Numbered from the stretch's first letter, positions 1 to 8,015 are shown. The stretch is 33,776 nucleotides of DNA from an uncultured Faecalicoccus sp. (GCF_944327125.1 NZ_CALVGO010000013.1:1-33776), one strand, 5' to 3'. The notes: generated by a model not told the origin, from the letters alone. Translations and numbers: made by a program.

Positions 1-35
1 TTTTAAGGTATTCTTAAGACACTAGAGGTGAGATC

Positions 36-197
36 ATGGCTATTAAACAGCGGTTAGTTGATGAAGATCGAGATGAATTGACCAAAGATGTTGATGATTT
101 AGATGCAGCTTACATCCAACTGCTGAAAGATCAGGGAATTGATCAGGATCTTTTAGAACAGTTCCGTGATTTATCACTCGAAACGAATGACAAGTAA
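36..197 (+). CDS. small hypothetical protein, 53 aa
   Basis: A complete 53-codon ORF starts MAIKQRLVDEDRDEL and is preceded by a good ribosome-binding site (GAGGTGAG, 24-31) with suitable spacing. The product is short, very acidic (rich in D and E) and has no signal peptide, membrane segment or cysteine. Its middle is probably helical. It ends just before an intrinsic terminator, which supports its being the last gene of an upstream unit. I do not recognise a family and assign no function. Confidence rests on the ribosome-binding site, the full use of the space and the terminator placed directly after the stop. Confidence 0.6.
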   Translation: MAIKQRLVDEDRDELTKDVDDLDAAYIQLLKDQGIDQDLLEQFRDLSLETNDK

Positions 198-222
198 ACA
201 TAGACAATGTCTATGTTTTTTT
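198..222 (+). terminator. intrinsic terminator after the 53-aa ORF
   Basis: The arms ACATAGA and TCTATGT (7 bp) enclose CAATG and are followed by a run of seven T. It starts one base after the stop codon of the small ORF and ends 15 nt before the cysS start. No promoter fits in between, so cysS is either read through from upstream or the terminator is partial. The stem is AT-rich and probably weak. Confidence 0.7.
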
Positions 223-237
223 AGAAAGAGGATGAAT

Positions 238-1572
238 ATGAAACTATATAACAGTTATACGCAGTCGATTGAAGAATTAAAACCGATTGAATCGGGAAAG
301 GTCTCAATGTATGTCTGTGGGCCTACGGTTTATAACGAACCTCATGTCGGCAATGCCCGGCCCATTGTGGTTTTTGATACGTTAAAGAAAGCTTTGCGTA
401 TGCAAGGATATGAAGTAAAGTTCGTCAGCAACTATACGGATGTTGATGATAAAATCATTAAAACCGCAATTGAAAAAAATGTGAGTGAAAAAGAAATTAC
501 TGATCAATATATTGAAGCATACAATCAGGTTCGAAAAGATCTAAATGCCGATCTTCCGGATGTAGCTCCCCGTGTTACCGAGACAATGGATCAGATCATC
601 GCTTTCATTCAGAAGCTGATTGATAATGGGGCAGCCTATCAGGTTGGCGGTGATGTGTATTTTAGAGTGTCCAGTGATTACACCTATGGTGAATTATCGC
701 ATCAGAAAATGGAAGATCTTATGGTGGGTGCACGGATCGATGAAAATGAAAAAAAGGAAAATCCTTTAGATTTTACTCTGTGGAAAGAAACGGAACAGGG
801 TATTAAATGGGATTCTCCATGGTCGAAAGGCCGTCCTGGATGGCATACGGAATGTGTCGTCATGATCATGGATGTCTTTAAGAATTCGCTGATCGATATC
901 CACGGAGGAGGTTTGGATCTTAAATTCCCGCATCATGAAAACGAAATGGCACAATGCCGTATGTGTTCTCAGACGCGCTTAGCCAATATGTGGGTACACA
1001 ATGGGATGATCAATATTCAAAACGAAAAGATGTCAAAGTCTCTGGGAAATGTATGGTGGGCCAGTGATTTGATCAAAGCCCATGGCGGAAATACGATTCG
1101 ATGGATGATGATTTCTGTTCATTATCGTTCACCGCTGAATTTAAGCGAGGAAGCCATTGAATCTTCAAAGAAAGAACTTTCTAAGATTCAAAGTGCTTAT
1201 AAACAAGCTTGTGTTCAACTTCAGATTCAGGGGATTACTGAAAGTCCGGATTGTGATGAAGAGAGCTTATCCAGTTTTGTGGACGCTATGAATGATGATT
1301 TGAATACACCGAATGCGATTTCTGTCGTTCATGAAGTGATCAAAAAACTGAATCAGGCATTGCGTACAAAACCTTTTGATGGAGATAAGATATCCAAATT
1401 GGTCCATTCTCTGGAAAAAATGATGGAAGTCTTAGGAATCACATTAAATAAGGTTGTTTTGAGTGAGGAAGATAAACAGACATATTCGCAATGGAGAAAA
1501 GCCGTGCAGGCAAAAGATTTTGAATCGGCAGATACCTATCGTACTCTCTTACAGGAAAAGGGAATTCTCTAA
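238..1572 (+). CDS. cysS: cysteine--tRNA ligase (CysRS)
   Basis: Class I aminoacyl-tRNA synthetase that charges tRNA-Cys with cysteine in the cytoplasm, 444 aa. The HIGH-type motif is PHVGN near residue 36 and the KMSKS loop is at 264-268. The four zinc ligands known from E. coli CysRS appear to be conserved as C27, C206, H232 and E236. The ATG at 238 is chosen because AAAGAGG (225-231) lies 6 nt upstream. An in-frame ATG at 232 would abut the ribosome-binding site, and a longer upstream extension would run through the terminator hairpin. The stop codon overlaps the mrnC start by one base, as in the Bacillus cysS-mrnC-rlmB cluster. No T-box leader is present in the short gap upstream. Confidence 0.97.
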   Translation: MKLYNSYTQSIEELKPIESGKVSMYVCGPTVYNEPHVGNARPIVVFDTLKKALRMQGYEVKFVSNYTDVDDKIIKTAIEKNVSEKEITDQYIEAYNQVRKDLNADLPDVAPRVTETMDQIIAFIQKLIDNGAAYQVGGDVYFRVSSDYTYGELSHQKMEDLMVGARIDENEKKENPLDFTLWKETEQGIKWDSPWSKGRPGWHTECVVMIMDVFKNSLIDIHGGGLDLKFPHHENEMAQCRMCSQTRLANMWVHNGMINIQNEKMSKSLGNVWWASDLIKAHGGNTIRWMMISVHYRSPLNLSEEAIESSKKELSKIQSAYKQACVQLQIQGITESPDCDEESLSSFVDAMNDDLNTPNAISVVHEVIKKLNQALRTKPFDGDKISKLVHSLEKMMEVLGITLNKVVLSEEDKQTYSQWRKAVQAKDFESADTYRTLLQEKGIL

Positions 1573-1958
1573 TGGAAATCGTGACGCAAAACGCGACAAG
1601 TCTTGCGTGGATGGGAGATGCATTAATGACTCTGGCGGTCAGAGAGCATCTTTTGGAAAAGGGGTATCAGAAAGCGGATCTTTTACAGAAAAAAAGTGCT
1701 AAGATCTGTTCGGCCAAAGGACAGGCTGTGATTTTGGACGCTTTGATCAAAGAATCTTTTTTTAATGAAGATGAACTTTCTATTCTCCATCGCGGAAGAA
1801 ACGCAACGATCCATTCCAAAGCTAAAAATGCAACGGGAAAAATATATTTACAGGCTACGGCGTTAGAAGCACTTTTGGGATATCTGTATCTGTATGATCA
1901 TCGGGATCGTTTGGCTGTTTGTATGAAAAACATACTGGAAAAAGGAGATCAATTATGA
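1572..1958 (+). CDS. mrnC: Mini-ribonuclease III (MrnC)
   Basis: Mini-RNase III, an RNase III catalytic domain without the double-stranded-RNA-binding domain. In Bacillus it matures 23S rRNA. The 128-aa length is typical. The N-terminal signature LAWMGDALMTLAVREHLL (11-28) carries the conserved catalytic Asp (D16). The stretch HRGRNA, near residue 74, is also characteristic of the family. The ATG overlaps the cysS stop by one base and its TGA overlaps the rlmB ATG, so translation is probably coupled across the three genes. The gene order matches Bacillus. Confidence 0.93.
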   Translation: MEIVTQNATSLAWMGDALMTLAVREHLLEKGYQKADLLQKKSAKICSAKGQAVILDALIKESFFNEDELSILHRGRNATIHSKAKNATGKIYLQATALEALLGYLYLYDHRDRLAVCMKNILEKGDQL

Positions 1959-2668
1959 TCGTTTATGGTAAAAATGTATTTTCTATCATTGAAGAAGATC
2001 CGCAAACCATCGAAAAGATTTACATTCAAAAAGGAATTCGAGATCAAAAACTGGTGAAGCGTGTCCAGAATTTAAACAAGGACATTCAGTTTGTTCCACG
2101 TCCAAAACTGGATCAGCTGGCGCAGGATTCCCATCATAATGGGATTTGTATCCAGGTTCAGGATATTCCAACCTATGATTTGGATACCTTGTTGAATCAA
2201 GCTAAAAATCCCGGATTACTAGTGGCTTTGGATGGAATTCAGGACCCTCATAATTTAGGTGCCATATTACGAACTTGCGATTGTGTGGGTGTGGATGGGG
2301 TCATACTTTGTAAGCACAACAGTGTTGGCCTGACGCCAACGGCTATTAAGGCCAGTACGGGGGCCGCCTATACGATTCCTGTTTCCACGGTGACTAACTT
2401 GAAAAACGCTTTGGTAACGTGTAAGGAAAAAGGTTATTGGATCGTTGGTTCCGATATGGAACAGGCCCGCGATTATCGTCAGGGAATCTATGATGTACCG
2501 GTTGTGCTGGTGATTGGTTCAGAAGGAAAAGGGATTTCTTCTTTGGTCAAAAAACAGTGTGATTACATGGTCAAGCTGCCTATGGAAGGAAAAATTTCGT
2601 CTTTGAATGCCAGTGTGGCGTGTGCTGTTTTACTTTACCAGATTCATCAAAACCGCCATCCTTTGTAA
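1955..2668 (+). CDS. rlmB: 23S rRNA 2'-O-methyltransferase, RlmB/TrmH family
   Basis: SpoU-class 2'-O-ribose methyltransferase, 237 aa, expected to modify 23S rRNA near position 2251 in the peptidyl-transferase region. The N-terminus (MIVYGKNVFSIIEEDP) fits the small L30e-like substrate-binding domain. The catalytic domain has the conserved stretches LDGIQDPHNLGAILRTCD, IGSEGKGIS and KISSLNASVACAVLLY, which form the trefoil-knot SAM site. The ATG at 1955 is selected because AAAGGAGA (1941-1948) is correctly spaced and the start overlaps the mrnC stop. An upstream in-frame ATG at 1919 lies inside mrnC and lacks such a site. Bacillus has yacP between this gene and sigH; here yacP is absent. Confidence 0.95.
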   Translation: MIVYGKNVFSIIEEDPQTIEKIYIQKGIRDQKLVKRVQNLNKDIQFVPRPKLDQLAQDSHHNGICIQVQDIPTYDLDTLLNQAKNPGLLVALDGIQDPHNLGAILRTCDCVGVDGVILCKHNSVGLTPTAIKASTGAAYTIPVSTVTNLKNALVTCKEKGYWIVGSDMEQARDYRQGIYDVPVVLVIGSEGKGISSLVKKQCDYMVKLPMEGKISSLNASVACAVLLYQIHQNRHPL

Positions 2669-2678
2669 TTTCTTTTTC

Positions 2679-2694
2679 GCTCCTTTAAAGGAGC
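2679..2694 (+). promoter_or_regulatory. palindrome that contains the ribosome-binding site of the sigma-factor gene
   Basis: The perfect 16-bp palindrome GCTCCTTTAAAGGAGC lies in the 30-bp rlmB/sigma gap. Its right half contains the ribosome-binding site AAAGGAG (2687-2693), 5 nt before the ATG. Folded as RNA, GCTCCT pairs with AGGAGC around a TTAA loop and would hide the ribosome-binding site. No T-tract follows on either strand, so it is not an ordinary terminator. A role in translational control is inference. Confidence 0.5.
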
Positions 2695-2698
2695 ATAT

Positions 2699-3310
2699 AT
2701 GGAATCATTCAATATAAATTACTGGATCTATCAGTTTTTCATCAAAAATGATGAAGCTTTTTCTGCTTTAAAAGACTTATTCAGACCTTTGATCTTGCAT
2801 ATCATATCCCTTGAGAACATTTCTTTACAAGGATGCATGATCAATCAATCGGATTTTTATTCTCTGGCTGATACAGTTTTATTGAAATGCTTATACCGCT
2901 ATCAATACCTCCCACGAAAAAGTTTTGCCGCTTTTTACAAACGAGCCTTACTCAATACTTTGATGGATGCTTATCGTTCCATGGATAAACAAAAAGCACC
3001 TTATTCCTACTCTGTTTCTTTAGATTCTTTGATCCATGACAGTTCCAGTCAGTATCTGGGAGAACATATCGGAAATTATATGGATTCTACACATCAACTG
3101 GTTATGCACTCGATTCAGGCTGAACAGATGCAGGTAGCTTTGTATGATCAATTGAATCTTATTCAGTCCAAAGTGTTTGAGTTAAAGCTGTTGGGATACA
3201 AGCGTCAAGAGATTTGCAGACTATTAAAAATCAGTCCACAAAGCTTTGATTATACGATGAAAAAAATAAAAAGGTGTTTATGTAGAATTGACTCTCAGGC
3301 CGATAAGTGA
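2699..3310 (+). CDS. SigH/ComX-like alternative sigma factor
   Basis: A 203-aa protein located exactly where sigH (spo0H) stands in Bacillus, between rlmB and rpmG-secE-nusG. The C-terminal 55 residues fit sigma region 4: [10 protein letters not shown]-type helices, then [18 protein letters not shown], a helix-turn-helix, and a basic tail. The centre ([45 protein letters not shown]) resembles SigH/ComX region 2 and the linker after it, but is quite divergent. It probably directs RNA polymerase to a small set of stress, competence or envelope genes. The regulon cannot be inferred. The start at 2699 has a strong ribosome-binding site embedded in a palindrome. A degenerate regulator of another sort is possible but less likely. 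Confidence 0.75.
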   Translation: MESFNINYWIYQFFIKNDEAFSALKDLFRPLILHIISLENISLQGCMINQSDFYSLADTVLLKCLYRYQYLPRKSFAAFYKRALLNTLMDAYRSMDKQKAPYSYSVSLDSLIHDSSSQYLGEHIGNYMDSTHQLVMHSIQAEQMQVALYDQLNLIQSKVFELKLLGYKRQEICRLLKISPQSFDYTMKKIKRCLCRIDSQADK

Positions 3311-3341
3311 TAAATTAAATAAGCTGGTGGAGTGTGATTTT

Positions 3342-3491
3342 ATGGCAGATAAAGTGATTTTGACATGTACGGAATGCTTATCCCGTAATTATGTTACAAC
3401 GAAAAATAAAAAAACAAATACGCAGCGTTTAGAAGTGAAAAAGTATTGTCCAAAATGTGGCAGACATACTTTACATAAAGAAACAAAATAG
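3342..3491 (+). CDS. rpmG: 50S ribosomal protein L33
   Basis: Bacterial L33, 49 aa, the usual length. It is the zinc-binding (C+) form, with paired cysteines CTEC near residues 9-12 and CPKC near 37-40. The ATG at 3342 gives the normal MADKVILT-type N-terminus and follows GGTGGAG (3326-3332). A longer in-frame ORF begins inside the sigma gene and is not supported. The gene sits 31 bp after the sigma gene and 10 bp before secE, the conserved rpmG-secE-nusG order. Confidence 0.95.
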   Translation: MADKVILTCTECLSRNYVTTKNKKTNTQRLEVKKYCPKCGRHTLHKETK

Positions 3492-3501
3492 TGAGGTTAT
3501 C

Positions 3502-3696
3502 ATGGCAAAAGAAAAAAAAGAGCGAGTTTATTCTCCTAAAGGGATATTTCAAGAATTGAAACAAGTTGAATGGCCGGGATTTAAAACGTTGATGAAATCC
3601 AGCGGACTGGTCATTGTCTTTACTTTGTTGTTTGGATTGTATTTCTTTATCTGTGAACTGCTTGCGAGTGGATTGTTGCAGGTAATCGTAGGATAG
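3502..3696 (+). CDS. secE: preprotein translocase subunit SecE
   Basis: SecE, 64 aa, the essential small subunit of the SecYEG channel. It has a short basic and amphipathic N-terminal stretch (IFQELKQVEWPGFKTLMKSS) followed by one transmembrane segment at about 33-58, typical for the single-span Gram-positive form. The motif VEWP before the membrane helix is conserved in SecE. The start at 3502 is supported by GTGAGG (3491-3496). It is in an operon with rpmG and nusG. Confidence 0.95.
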   Translation: MAKEKKERVYSPKGIFQELKQVEWPGFKTLMKSSGLVIVFTLLFGLYFFICELLASGLLQVIVG

Positions 3697-3712
3697 TATA
3701 GGAGGAATCAAC

Positions 3713-4261
3713 ATGCAGGAAGAATTAAAAAAAGAATGGTATGTTGTAAATACTTATGCCGGCCAGGAAAATCGTGTTAAAGAAAATCTTGAGCGGCGTA
3801 TTTCTACAATGGGGCTGGAAGATTATCTTTTCCAGATCGTTGTGGCCGAAGAAAAAGAAATTGAATATAAAAACGGAAAACCAGTAGAAAAAACAAGAAA
3901 TTTATTTTCGGGATATGTTCTTGTACAGATGATCATGACTGACGAAGCCTGGTATGTTGTCCGTAACACTCCAGGAGTTACTGGATTTATCGGTTCTTCA
4001 GGAAAAGGTGCCAAACCATTCCCAGTTTCTCAAGAAGAAGTGGATTCGGTTTTACGTCGTTTAGGTCGTAAGGATATCAATGTTCAGGTTGATTTTGAAG
4101 TTGGCGATACAGTTGAAATCTTAAATGGTGCTTTCAAGAATTCCGAAGGTATCGTTGAGGCAATGGACGAGGAAAAACAGGAAGCCACGGTATTGTTGAT
4201 CTTATTTGGCCGCGAAACGCCAACCGAAATCTCTTATATGGATCTTAAGAAAGTCAGCTAG
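3713..4261 (+). CDS. nusG: transcription termination/antitermination protein NusG
   Basis: NusG, 182 aa, which binds RNA polymerase and modulates pausing and termination. The NGN domain starts WYVVNTYAGQENRVKENL, and the middle shows FSGYVLVQM and VRNTPGVTGFIG. The C-terminal KOW domain is seen in FEVGDTVEILNGAFKNSEG. A strong ribosome-binding site (AGGAGGA) precedes the ATG. Its last codons and TAG stop form part of an intrinsic terminator, with the stop codon in the loop region. Confidence 0.97.
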   Translation: MQEELKKEWYVVNTYAGQENRVKENLERRISTMGLEDYLFQIVVAEEKEIEYKNGKPVEKTRNLFSGYVLVQMIMTDEAWYVVRNTPGVTGFIGSSGKGAKPFPVSQEEVDSVLRRLGRKDINVQVDFEVGDTVEILNGAFKNSEGIVEAMDEEKQEATVLLILFGRETPTEISYMDLKKVS

Positions 4262-4274
4262 ACTTTCTTTTTTT
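4247..4274 (+). terminator. intrinsic terminator overlapping the end of nusG
   Basis: A perfect 9-bp stem, AAGAAAGTC (4247-4255) and GACTTTCTT (4261-4269), encloses AGCTA and continues into seven T. The left arm is coding sequence of nusG and the stop codon spans the loop. The ribosome-binding site of the next gene begins immediately after the T-run. Confidence 0.9.
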
Positions 4275-4284
4275 AGGAATGATT

Positions 4285-5055
4285 ATGAAAACTTTGATTT
4301 TTGATTTAGATGGAACGATGTATAGAGGCTCTTCGATCATTGAAAGTGCCAGGATCTTCTTGGAACATTGCCAATCCAAACAGATTCCTTTTGTCTTTTT
4401 GACAAACAACTCAATGAGAACCCGGCAGGAAAATGCTGATCACATGCTGAGAATGGGATATCAGAATATCTCTAAAGATTTATTCTACAACAGTGCTATG
4501 GCTTCTTGTCAGTATGTTCGAAGACACTATACGGGAGATAAAGCCTATTACATCGGACAGGAAGGAATGAGAGAGGCTCTCTTGGAAGAAGGTTTCGTTA
4601 TCACGAAGAACGATCCGGATTTTGTCTTTGTCGGGCTGGATAAAACAGCGGATTATGCCTCTTATTCCAAGGCGCTGGAATTTTTGTTGAATGGGGCCAA
4701 ACTGATTGGGACCAATAAAGATCGAATTTTAGCCAAACCTGAGGGGTTTGAGTTAGGCAATGGAAGCATTGTGAAAATGTTTGAATATGCCATTGATGCC
4801 AAAAGCCCGGATATCTCTAAACCTTATACACCGATCTTGGATCTGTGTCTGGAATACTTTCATCTAAAAAAAGAAGATGTCATCTTGATTGGAGATAATC
4901 TTGAAACGGATATCCTGCTGGGAAAAAATGCCGGAGTAAAAACGGTTTTTGTACAAACGGGTGTTCATACAAAAGACGATATTCAAAGACTTCATATTGA
5001 GCCGGATCGGGTGGTAGAGGACCTGACCGACTGTTTGGACTTTTCTTTTGAGTAG
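4285..5055 (+). CDS. HAD-IIA family sugar/nucleotide phosphatase (NagD/AraL type)
   Basis: Haloacid-dehalogenase phosphatase of the NagD/AraL/p-nitrophenylphosphatase group, 256 aa. Motif I is FDLDGTMYRG with nucleophile D7 and acid D9. Motif II is TNNS, the conserved Lys is in AKPEG, and motif III is LIGDNLETDI. A C2-type cap lies between motifs II and III. The likely role is removing phosphate from sugar phosphates or nucleotides in the cytoplasm; the substrate cannot be told. The ATG at 4285 is preferred over 4279 because AGGA (4275-4278) then has 6-nt spacing. It starts 10 nt after the nusG terminator, so its expression probably depends on readthrough. Confidence 0.9.
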   Translation: MKTLIFDLDGTMYRGSSIIESARIFLEHCQSKQIPFVFLTNNSMRTRQENADHMLRMGYQNISKDLFYNSAMASCQYVRRHYTGDKAYYIGQEGMREALLEEGFVITKNDPDFVFVGLDKTADYASYSKALEFLLNGAKLIGTNKDRILAKPEGFELGNGSIVKMFEYAIDAKSPDISKPYTPILDLCLEYFHLKKEDVILIGDNLETDILLGKNAGVKTVFVQTGVHTKDDIQRLHIEPDRVVEDLTDCLDFSFE

Positions 5056-5059
5056 TTTA

Positions 5060-5068
5060 TGATATAAT
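5060..5068 (+). promoter_or_regulatory. extended -10 promoter for secG
   Basis: TGATATAAT is a perfect extended -10 element located just after the HAD stop codon and 28 nt before the secG ATG. No convincing -35 is seen at 16-18 nt spacing. It probably drives secG and, by readthrough of the next terminator, rnr and the LOG gene. Confidence 0.7.
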
Positions 5069-5095
5069 GGAAAGCGTTAAGAAAGAGTGGGAACT

Positions 5096-5326
5096 ATGGA
5101 AGATATTTTGAATGTGATTTTAATGATTCTATCGGGAATCATCATTATATTGGTTTTATTACAAAGCGGTAAATCCGATGGCTTGAGTGCTGCCTTTACA
5201 GGAAGCGGGGATCTGAACCTGTTTGCGGTCCAAAAAGAACGTGGGCCGGAAAAGGTGATTTCACGTGCCACATTGTTTTGCGGCATTCTATATTTTGCGT
5301 TAGTTATCGCATTACAGATCGTTTAA
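5096..5326 (+). CDS. secG: preprotein translocase subunit SecG
   Basis: SecG, 76 aa, an accessory subunit of the SecYEG channel. Two hydrophobic segments (about residues 2-23 and 54-75) flank a conserved polar loop that includes LLQSGKSDGLSAAFTGSGDL. The ATG at 5096 gives the normal length; a GTG at 5087 is an alternative start. The gene precedes rnr, as in many Bacillota. Its stop codon merges into the terminator stem. Confidence 0.93.
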   Translation: MEDILNVILMILSGIIIILVLLQSGKSDGLSAAFTGSGDLNLFAVQKERGPEKVISRATLFCGILYFALVIALQIV

Positions 5327-5348
5327 AAGACCGCAAGGTCTTTTTTTT
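5325..5348 (+). terminator. intrinsic terminator after secG
   Basis: AAAAGACC and GGTCTTTT form an 8-bp stem around the tetraloop GCAA, followed by a T-run that ends at 5348. The stem overlaps the secG stop codon. The rnr ATG is only 12 nt beyond the T-run, and there is no promoter between. Confidence 0.9.
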
Positions 5349-5360
5349 GGTGGTGAGAAG

Positions 5361-7406
5361 ATGAAACAGAAGATATTGGAATTATTTGAGAAAAAAAACA
5401 ACTGGACAATCAAAGAATTAGAAAAGAAGCTGGAGTGTCATTCTTCAAAAGATTTTGTAGCGTTGATTCAGGCGTTGAACGAACTGGAGGAACAGCGTAT
5501 TCTTTGTAACAACCACAATGTATATTTTTATATTGATCAAAAAGAATACGTAATCGGGAAGGTCAAAGATGTTTCGCGCTGGGAATTTGCCGTGATCAAT
5601 CCGGATCAGAAGGTTTATGTTCCCAAAAAGCTGGCTCGCAATGCCTTTGACAAAGACGAAGTTTTGGTTCATTGCACAAATAAAGGCAATGAGATCATTC
5701 ACATTTATTCACGAGGAATCACAAAAGTGACGGGAACTTTTTACTTGCGAAAAGGGAAATTTCATTTCTACAGCGATGTCGATCTCCATTCTTCTTTTGA
5801 GATCAAAAACATGGATGATTTTTCCATTGGTCATCGTATGAAAGCTGTTGTTGCCATTGTGAAATATACAGATCCTTTACAATGCAAAATCGAAGCGTTG
5901 TTAGGGTATGAATATGAAAAAGGAATGGATATCACCTCGATTTTATCGGCCAATGCGGTTCGTCAAAAATTTTCAGATAAAGTTTTGGAACAGGCGGCCC
6001 ATATGCCTGTGTCGGTCGATGAAAAGGATATGGAAGGGCGTATGGACTTTCGTGATCTTATGACGGTTACCATCGATGGGGATGATGCCAAAGACTTTGA
6101 TGATGCCATCTCGATAGAAAAGAATGAGACGGGATACCGTTTGTATGTTCATATCGCGGATGTCTCTCATTATGTTAAGGAAGGAAGTCCTATCGATCAG
6201 GAAGCCTATGCACGTTCGACCAGTATCTATGTGGCGGACCGCGTTGTTCCCATGCTTCCTTTTGCCTTGAGCAACGGCATATGTTCTTTGAACCCTCATG
6301 TTGATCGATGCACTTTGACGTGTGTTATGGATATCGACCATTACGGAAATTGTATAAAGCACGAAATCGTACCTTCTATGATTCATTCGGATTGCCGTTG
6401 TACCTATAAGAAAGTCAATGAATTCTTAGAGGGAAAGAATCATGAATATGACTTTGTGGGACAACTGCTGTTTGATTTTGAAGCATGTGCCAGACTGTTG
6501 CAGAGACGCTCGCACGATCGCGGAATGATTGATTTCAACACCAAGGAAGCCGATCTGATTCTGGATGATAATGGAAAGTGTGTGGACGTTTTGTGCAAGG
6601 AAAGAGGATTTGCCGAACAAATGATCGAGGAAGCTATGATCCTGGCCAATGTCTGTGTTGCTCATACATTGAATTCACATAAGATTCCGGGCATCTATCG
6701 TGTACATGAAGCTCCCGATCCTCAAAAGATCTCAAAATTGAGTTTGTTGGCTCATTCACTGGGAATCAAAACTTCTTTTTATCCAGAAGATGTCAAAGCC
6801 CGTGATCTTCAACAATTCCTGGAGTCGATCCAGGATGAGGGATTGCTCACTGTATTGAGCTCTACAGCTTTAAGGGCCATGCAGAAGGCACGCTATGATG
6901 CGCAGTGCCTTGGACATTTTGGCTTATCTTTAAAAGAATATTGTCATTTTACTTCACCGATTCGCCGTTATTCGGATCTTGTGGTCCATCGTATGCTTCG
7001 TAAATATGTTTTCATGCATACAAAAAAAGGAGCATCACTGGATGAAAAGAAATGTGAAACGCAGGCCTTCTATATTTCGTCAAAGGAAAAAGATGCCGTC
7101 AATGTGGAGCGTCAGGTTTCCGACTATAAAAAAGCAGAATATATGGAAGATAAAATTGGTCAGTCCTTTAAAGGCTCCATTGTAAGTGTGATGCCTTTTG
7201 GATTTTTTGTGGAACTTCCCAATACGGTTGAGGGCCTTGTCCCATTGCGTTCGTTGGATGACTATTTTGATTATGACGAGATCGCAAACAGTCTGATCAG
7301 CTACAGTGAAAAGAAAACCTATCGGATTGGACAGAGTGTCAAAGTTATCTGTGAATCCGTAGATAAACAGAAAGGACAAGTTTCCTTCATTTTGAAACAG
7401 AGGTAA
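5361..7406 (+). CDS. rnr: ribonuclease R
   Basis: RNase R, a processive 3'-to-5' exoribonuclease of the RNB (RNase II) superfamily, 681 aa. A winged-helix-like N-terminus (about 1-60) and cold-shock-type domains (about 60-200) precede the RNB core. The acidic catalytic cluster is DGDDAKDFDD (239-248). The motif FTSPIRRYSDL lies around residue 530, and a C-terminal S1 RNA-binding domain begins near IGQSFKGSIVSVMPFGFF. The protein is somewhat shorter than B. subtilis RNase R (about 780 aa), mainly in the tails. Its ribosome-binding site (GGTGGTGAG) directly follows the secG terminator. smpB, which often follows rnr, is not in the window. Confidence 0.96.
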   Translation: MKQKILELFEKKNNWTIKELEKKLECHSSKDFVALIQALNELEEQRILCNNHNVYFYIDQKEYVIGKVKDVSRWEFAVINPDQKVYVPKKLARNAFDKDEVLVHCTNKGNEIIHIYSRGITKVTGTFYLRKGKFHFYSDVDLHSSFEIKNMDDFSIGHRMKAVVAIVKYTDPLQCKIEALLGYEYEKGMDITSILSANAVRQKFSDKVLEQAAHMPVSVDEKDMEGRMDFRDLMTVTIDGDDAKDFDDAISIEKNETGYRLYVHIADVSHYVKEGSPIDQEAYARSTSIYVADRVVPMLPFALSNGICSLNPHVDRCTLTCVMDIDHYGNCIKHEIVPSMIHSDCRCTYKKVNEFLEGKNHEYDFVGQLLFDFEACARLLQRRSHDRGMIDFNTKEADLILDDNGKCVDVLCKERGFAEQMIEEAMILANVCVAHTLNSHKIPGIYRVHEAPDPQKISKLSLLAHSLGIKTSFYPEDVKARDLQQFLESIQDEGLLTVLSSTALRAMQKARYDAQCLGHFGLSLKEYCHFTSPIRRYSDLVVHRMLRKYVFMHTKKGASLDEKKCETQAFYISSKEKDAVNVERQVSDYKKAEYMEDKIGQSFKGSIVSVMPFGFFVELPNTVEGLVPLRSLDDYFDYDEIANSLISYSEKKTYRIGQSVKVICESVDKQKGQVSFILKQR

Positions 7407-7411
7407 TACAT

Positions 7412-7942
7412 ATGCATATTGCGGTATATTTAGGATCCAGTCCGGGGAACGATCCAAAATATGAAAAATTGACTCAGCAAATTGCCTGTTGGCTTTGTGA
7501 AAAGGGCCATACATTAGTTTATGGAGCCGGTTCACGAGGTTTAATGGGCCTTTTAGCCAGGACGGTACATGAAAATCATGGCAGGATCATTGGCGTTATG
7601 CCTGAATTTTTATTGGAAATCGAGCATTTGTATGAGCATTTGGACGAAGTGTACATGGTCAAAACAATGTCCAGCCGTAAACAGAAGATGATCGATCTTT
7701 CTCAGGCGTTTATTGCCTTGCCTGGAGGACCGGGGACTTTAGAAGAAATCACGGAAATCATTTCTCTAGTTCGTTTGGAACAGATTCCGGGCCCTTGTGT
7801 ATTATTTAATCTTAATGGGTATTATGACAATTTAAGGAAACAACTTTTAACGATGATTTCGGAAGGTTTTTTAGCCAAAGATCATTTAAAACATGTTTAT
7901 TTTATTGAAACAATGGATGAATTAGAGAGTATTTTTTCTTAA
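7412..7942 (+). CDS. LOG-family protein (nucleotide 5'-monophosphate phosphoribohydrolase)
   Basis: Member of the LOG / TIGR00730 Rossmann-like family, 176 aa. Known members release adenine or other bases from nucleoside 5'-monophosphates, and plant LOG proteins activate cytokinins. The nucleotide-binding signature GSRGLMGLLART is near residue 45, and the catalytic PGGPGTLEE spans 104-112. It starts 5 bp after rnr with AGAGG in the rnr tail, so the two are co-transcribed. In bacteria the role is probably purine nucleotide housekeeping; the exact substrate cannot be told. Confidence 0.9.
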   Translation: MHIAVYLGSSPGNDPKYEKLTQQIACWLCEKGHTLVYGAGSRGLMGLLARTVHENHGRIIGVMPEFLLEIEHLYEHLDEVYMVKTMSSRKQKMIDLSQAFIALPGGPGTLEEITEIISLVRLEQIPGPCVLFNLNGYYDNLRKQLLTMISEGFLAKDHLKHVYFIETMDELESIFS

Positions 7943-8006
7943 TAAATGTCATTGTTGGTCGTGAATGTGTCTTCTTTGGCTCTTGATTTGTGTTTTTGAT
8001 CCGTTT

Positions 8007-8015
8007 TGATATAAT
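8007..8015 (+). promoter_or_regulatory. extended -10 promoter for the leader ORF / ankyrin / EF-G-like unit
   Basis: TGATATAAT lies 65 nt after the LOG gene. The predicted transcription start is near 8022, about 20 nt before the ATG of the 17-codon leader ORF. No strong -35 is seen, although TTGTGT at 7988-7993 has a 16-nt spacing. The region from 7943 to 8006 holds nothing else I recognise. Confidence 0.7.

Noticed and set aside
166-237. Upstream extension of cysS starting at 166
   Set aside because: It runs through the previous ORF and the terminator hairpin. ATG 238 has a well-spaced ribosome-binding site and gives the normal CysRS N-terminus.
5973-6386. Minus-strand ORF of 137 codons opposite rnr, and similar long antisense ORFs
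   Set aside because: They lie fully inside strongly supported genes, have no ribosome-binding site or recognisable protein features, and are shadows of coding sequence.
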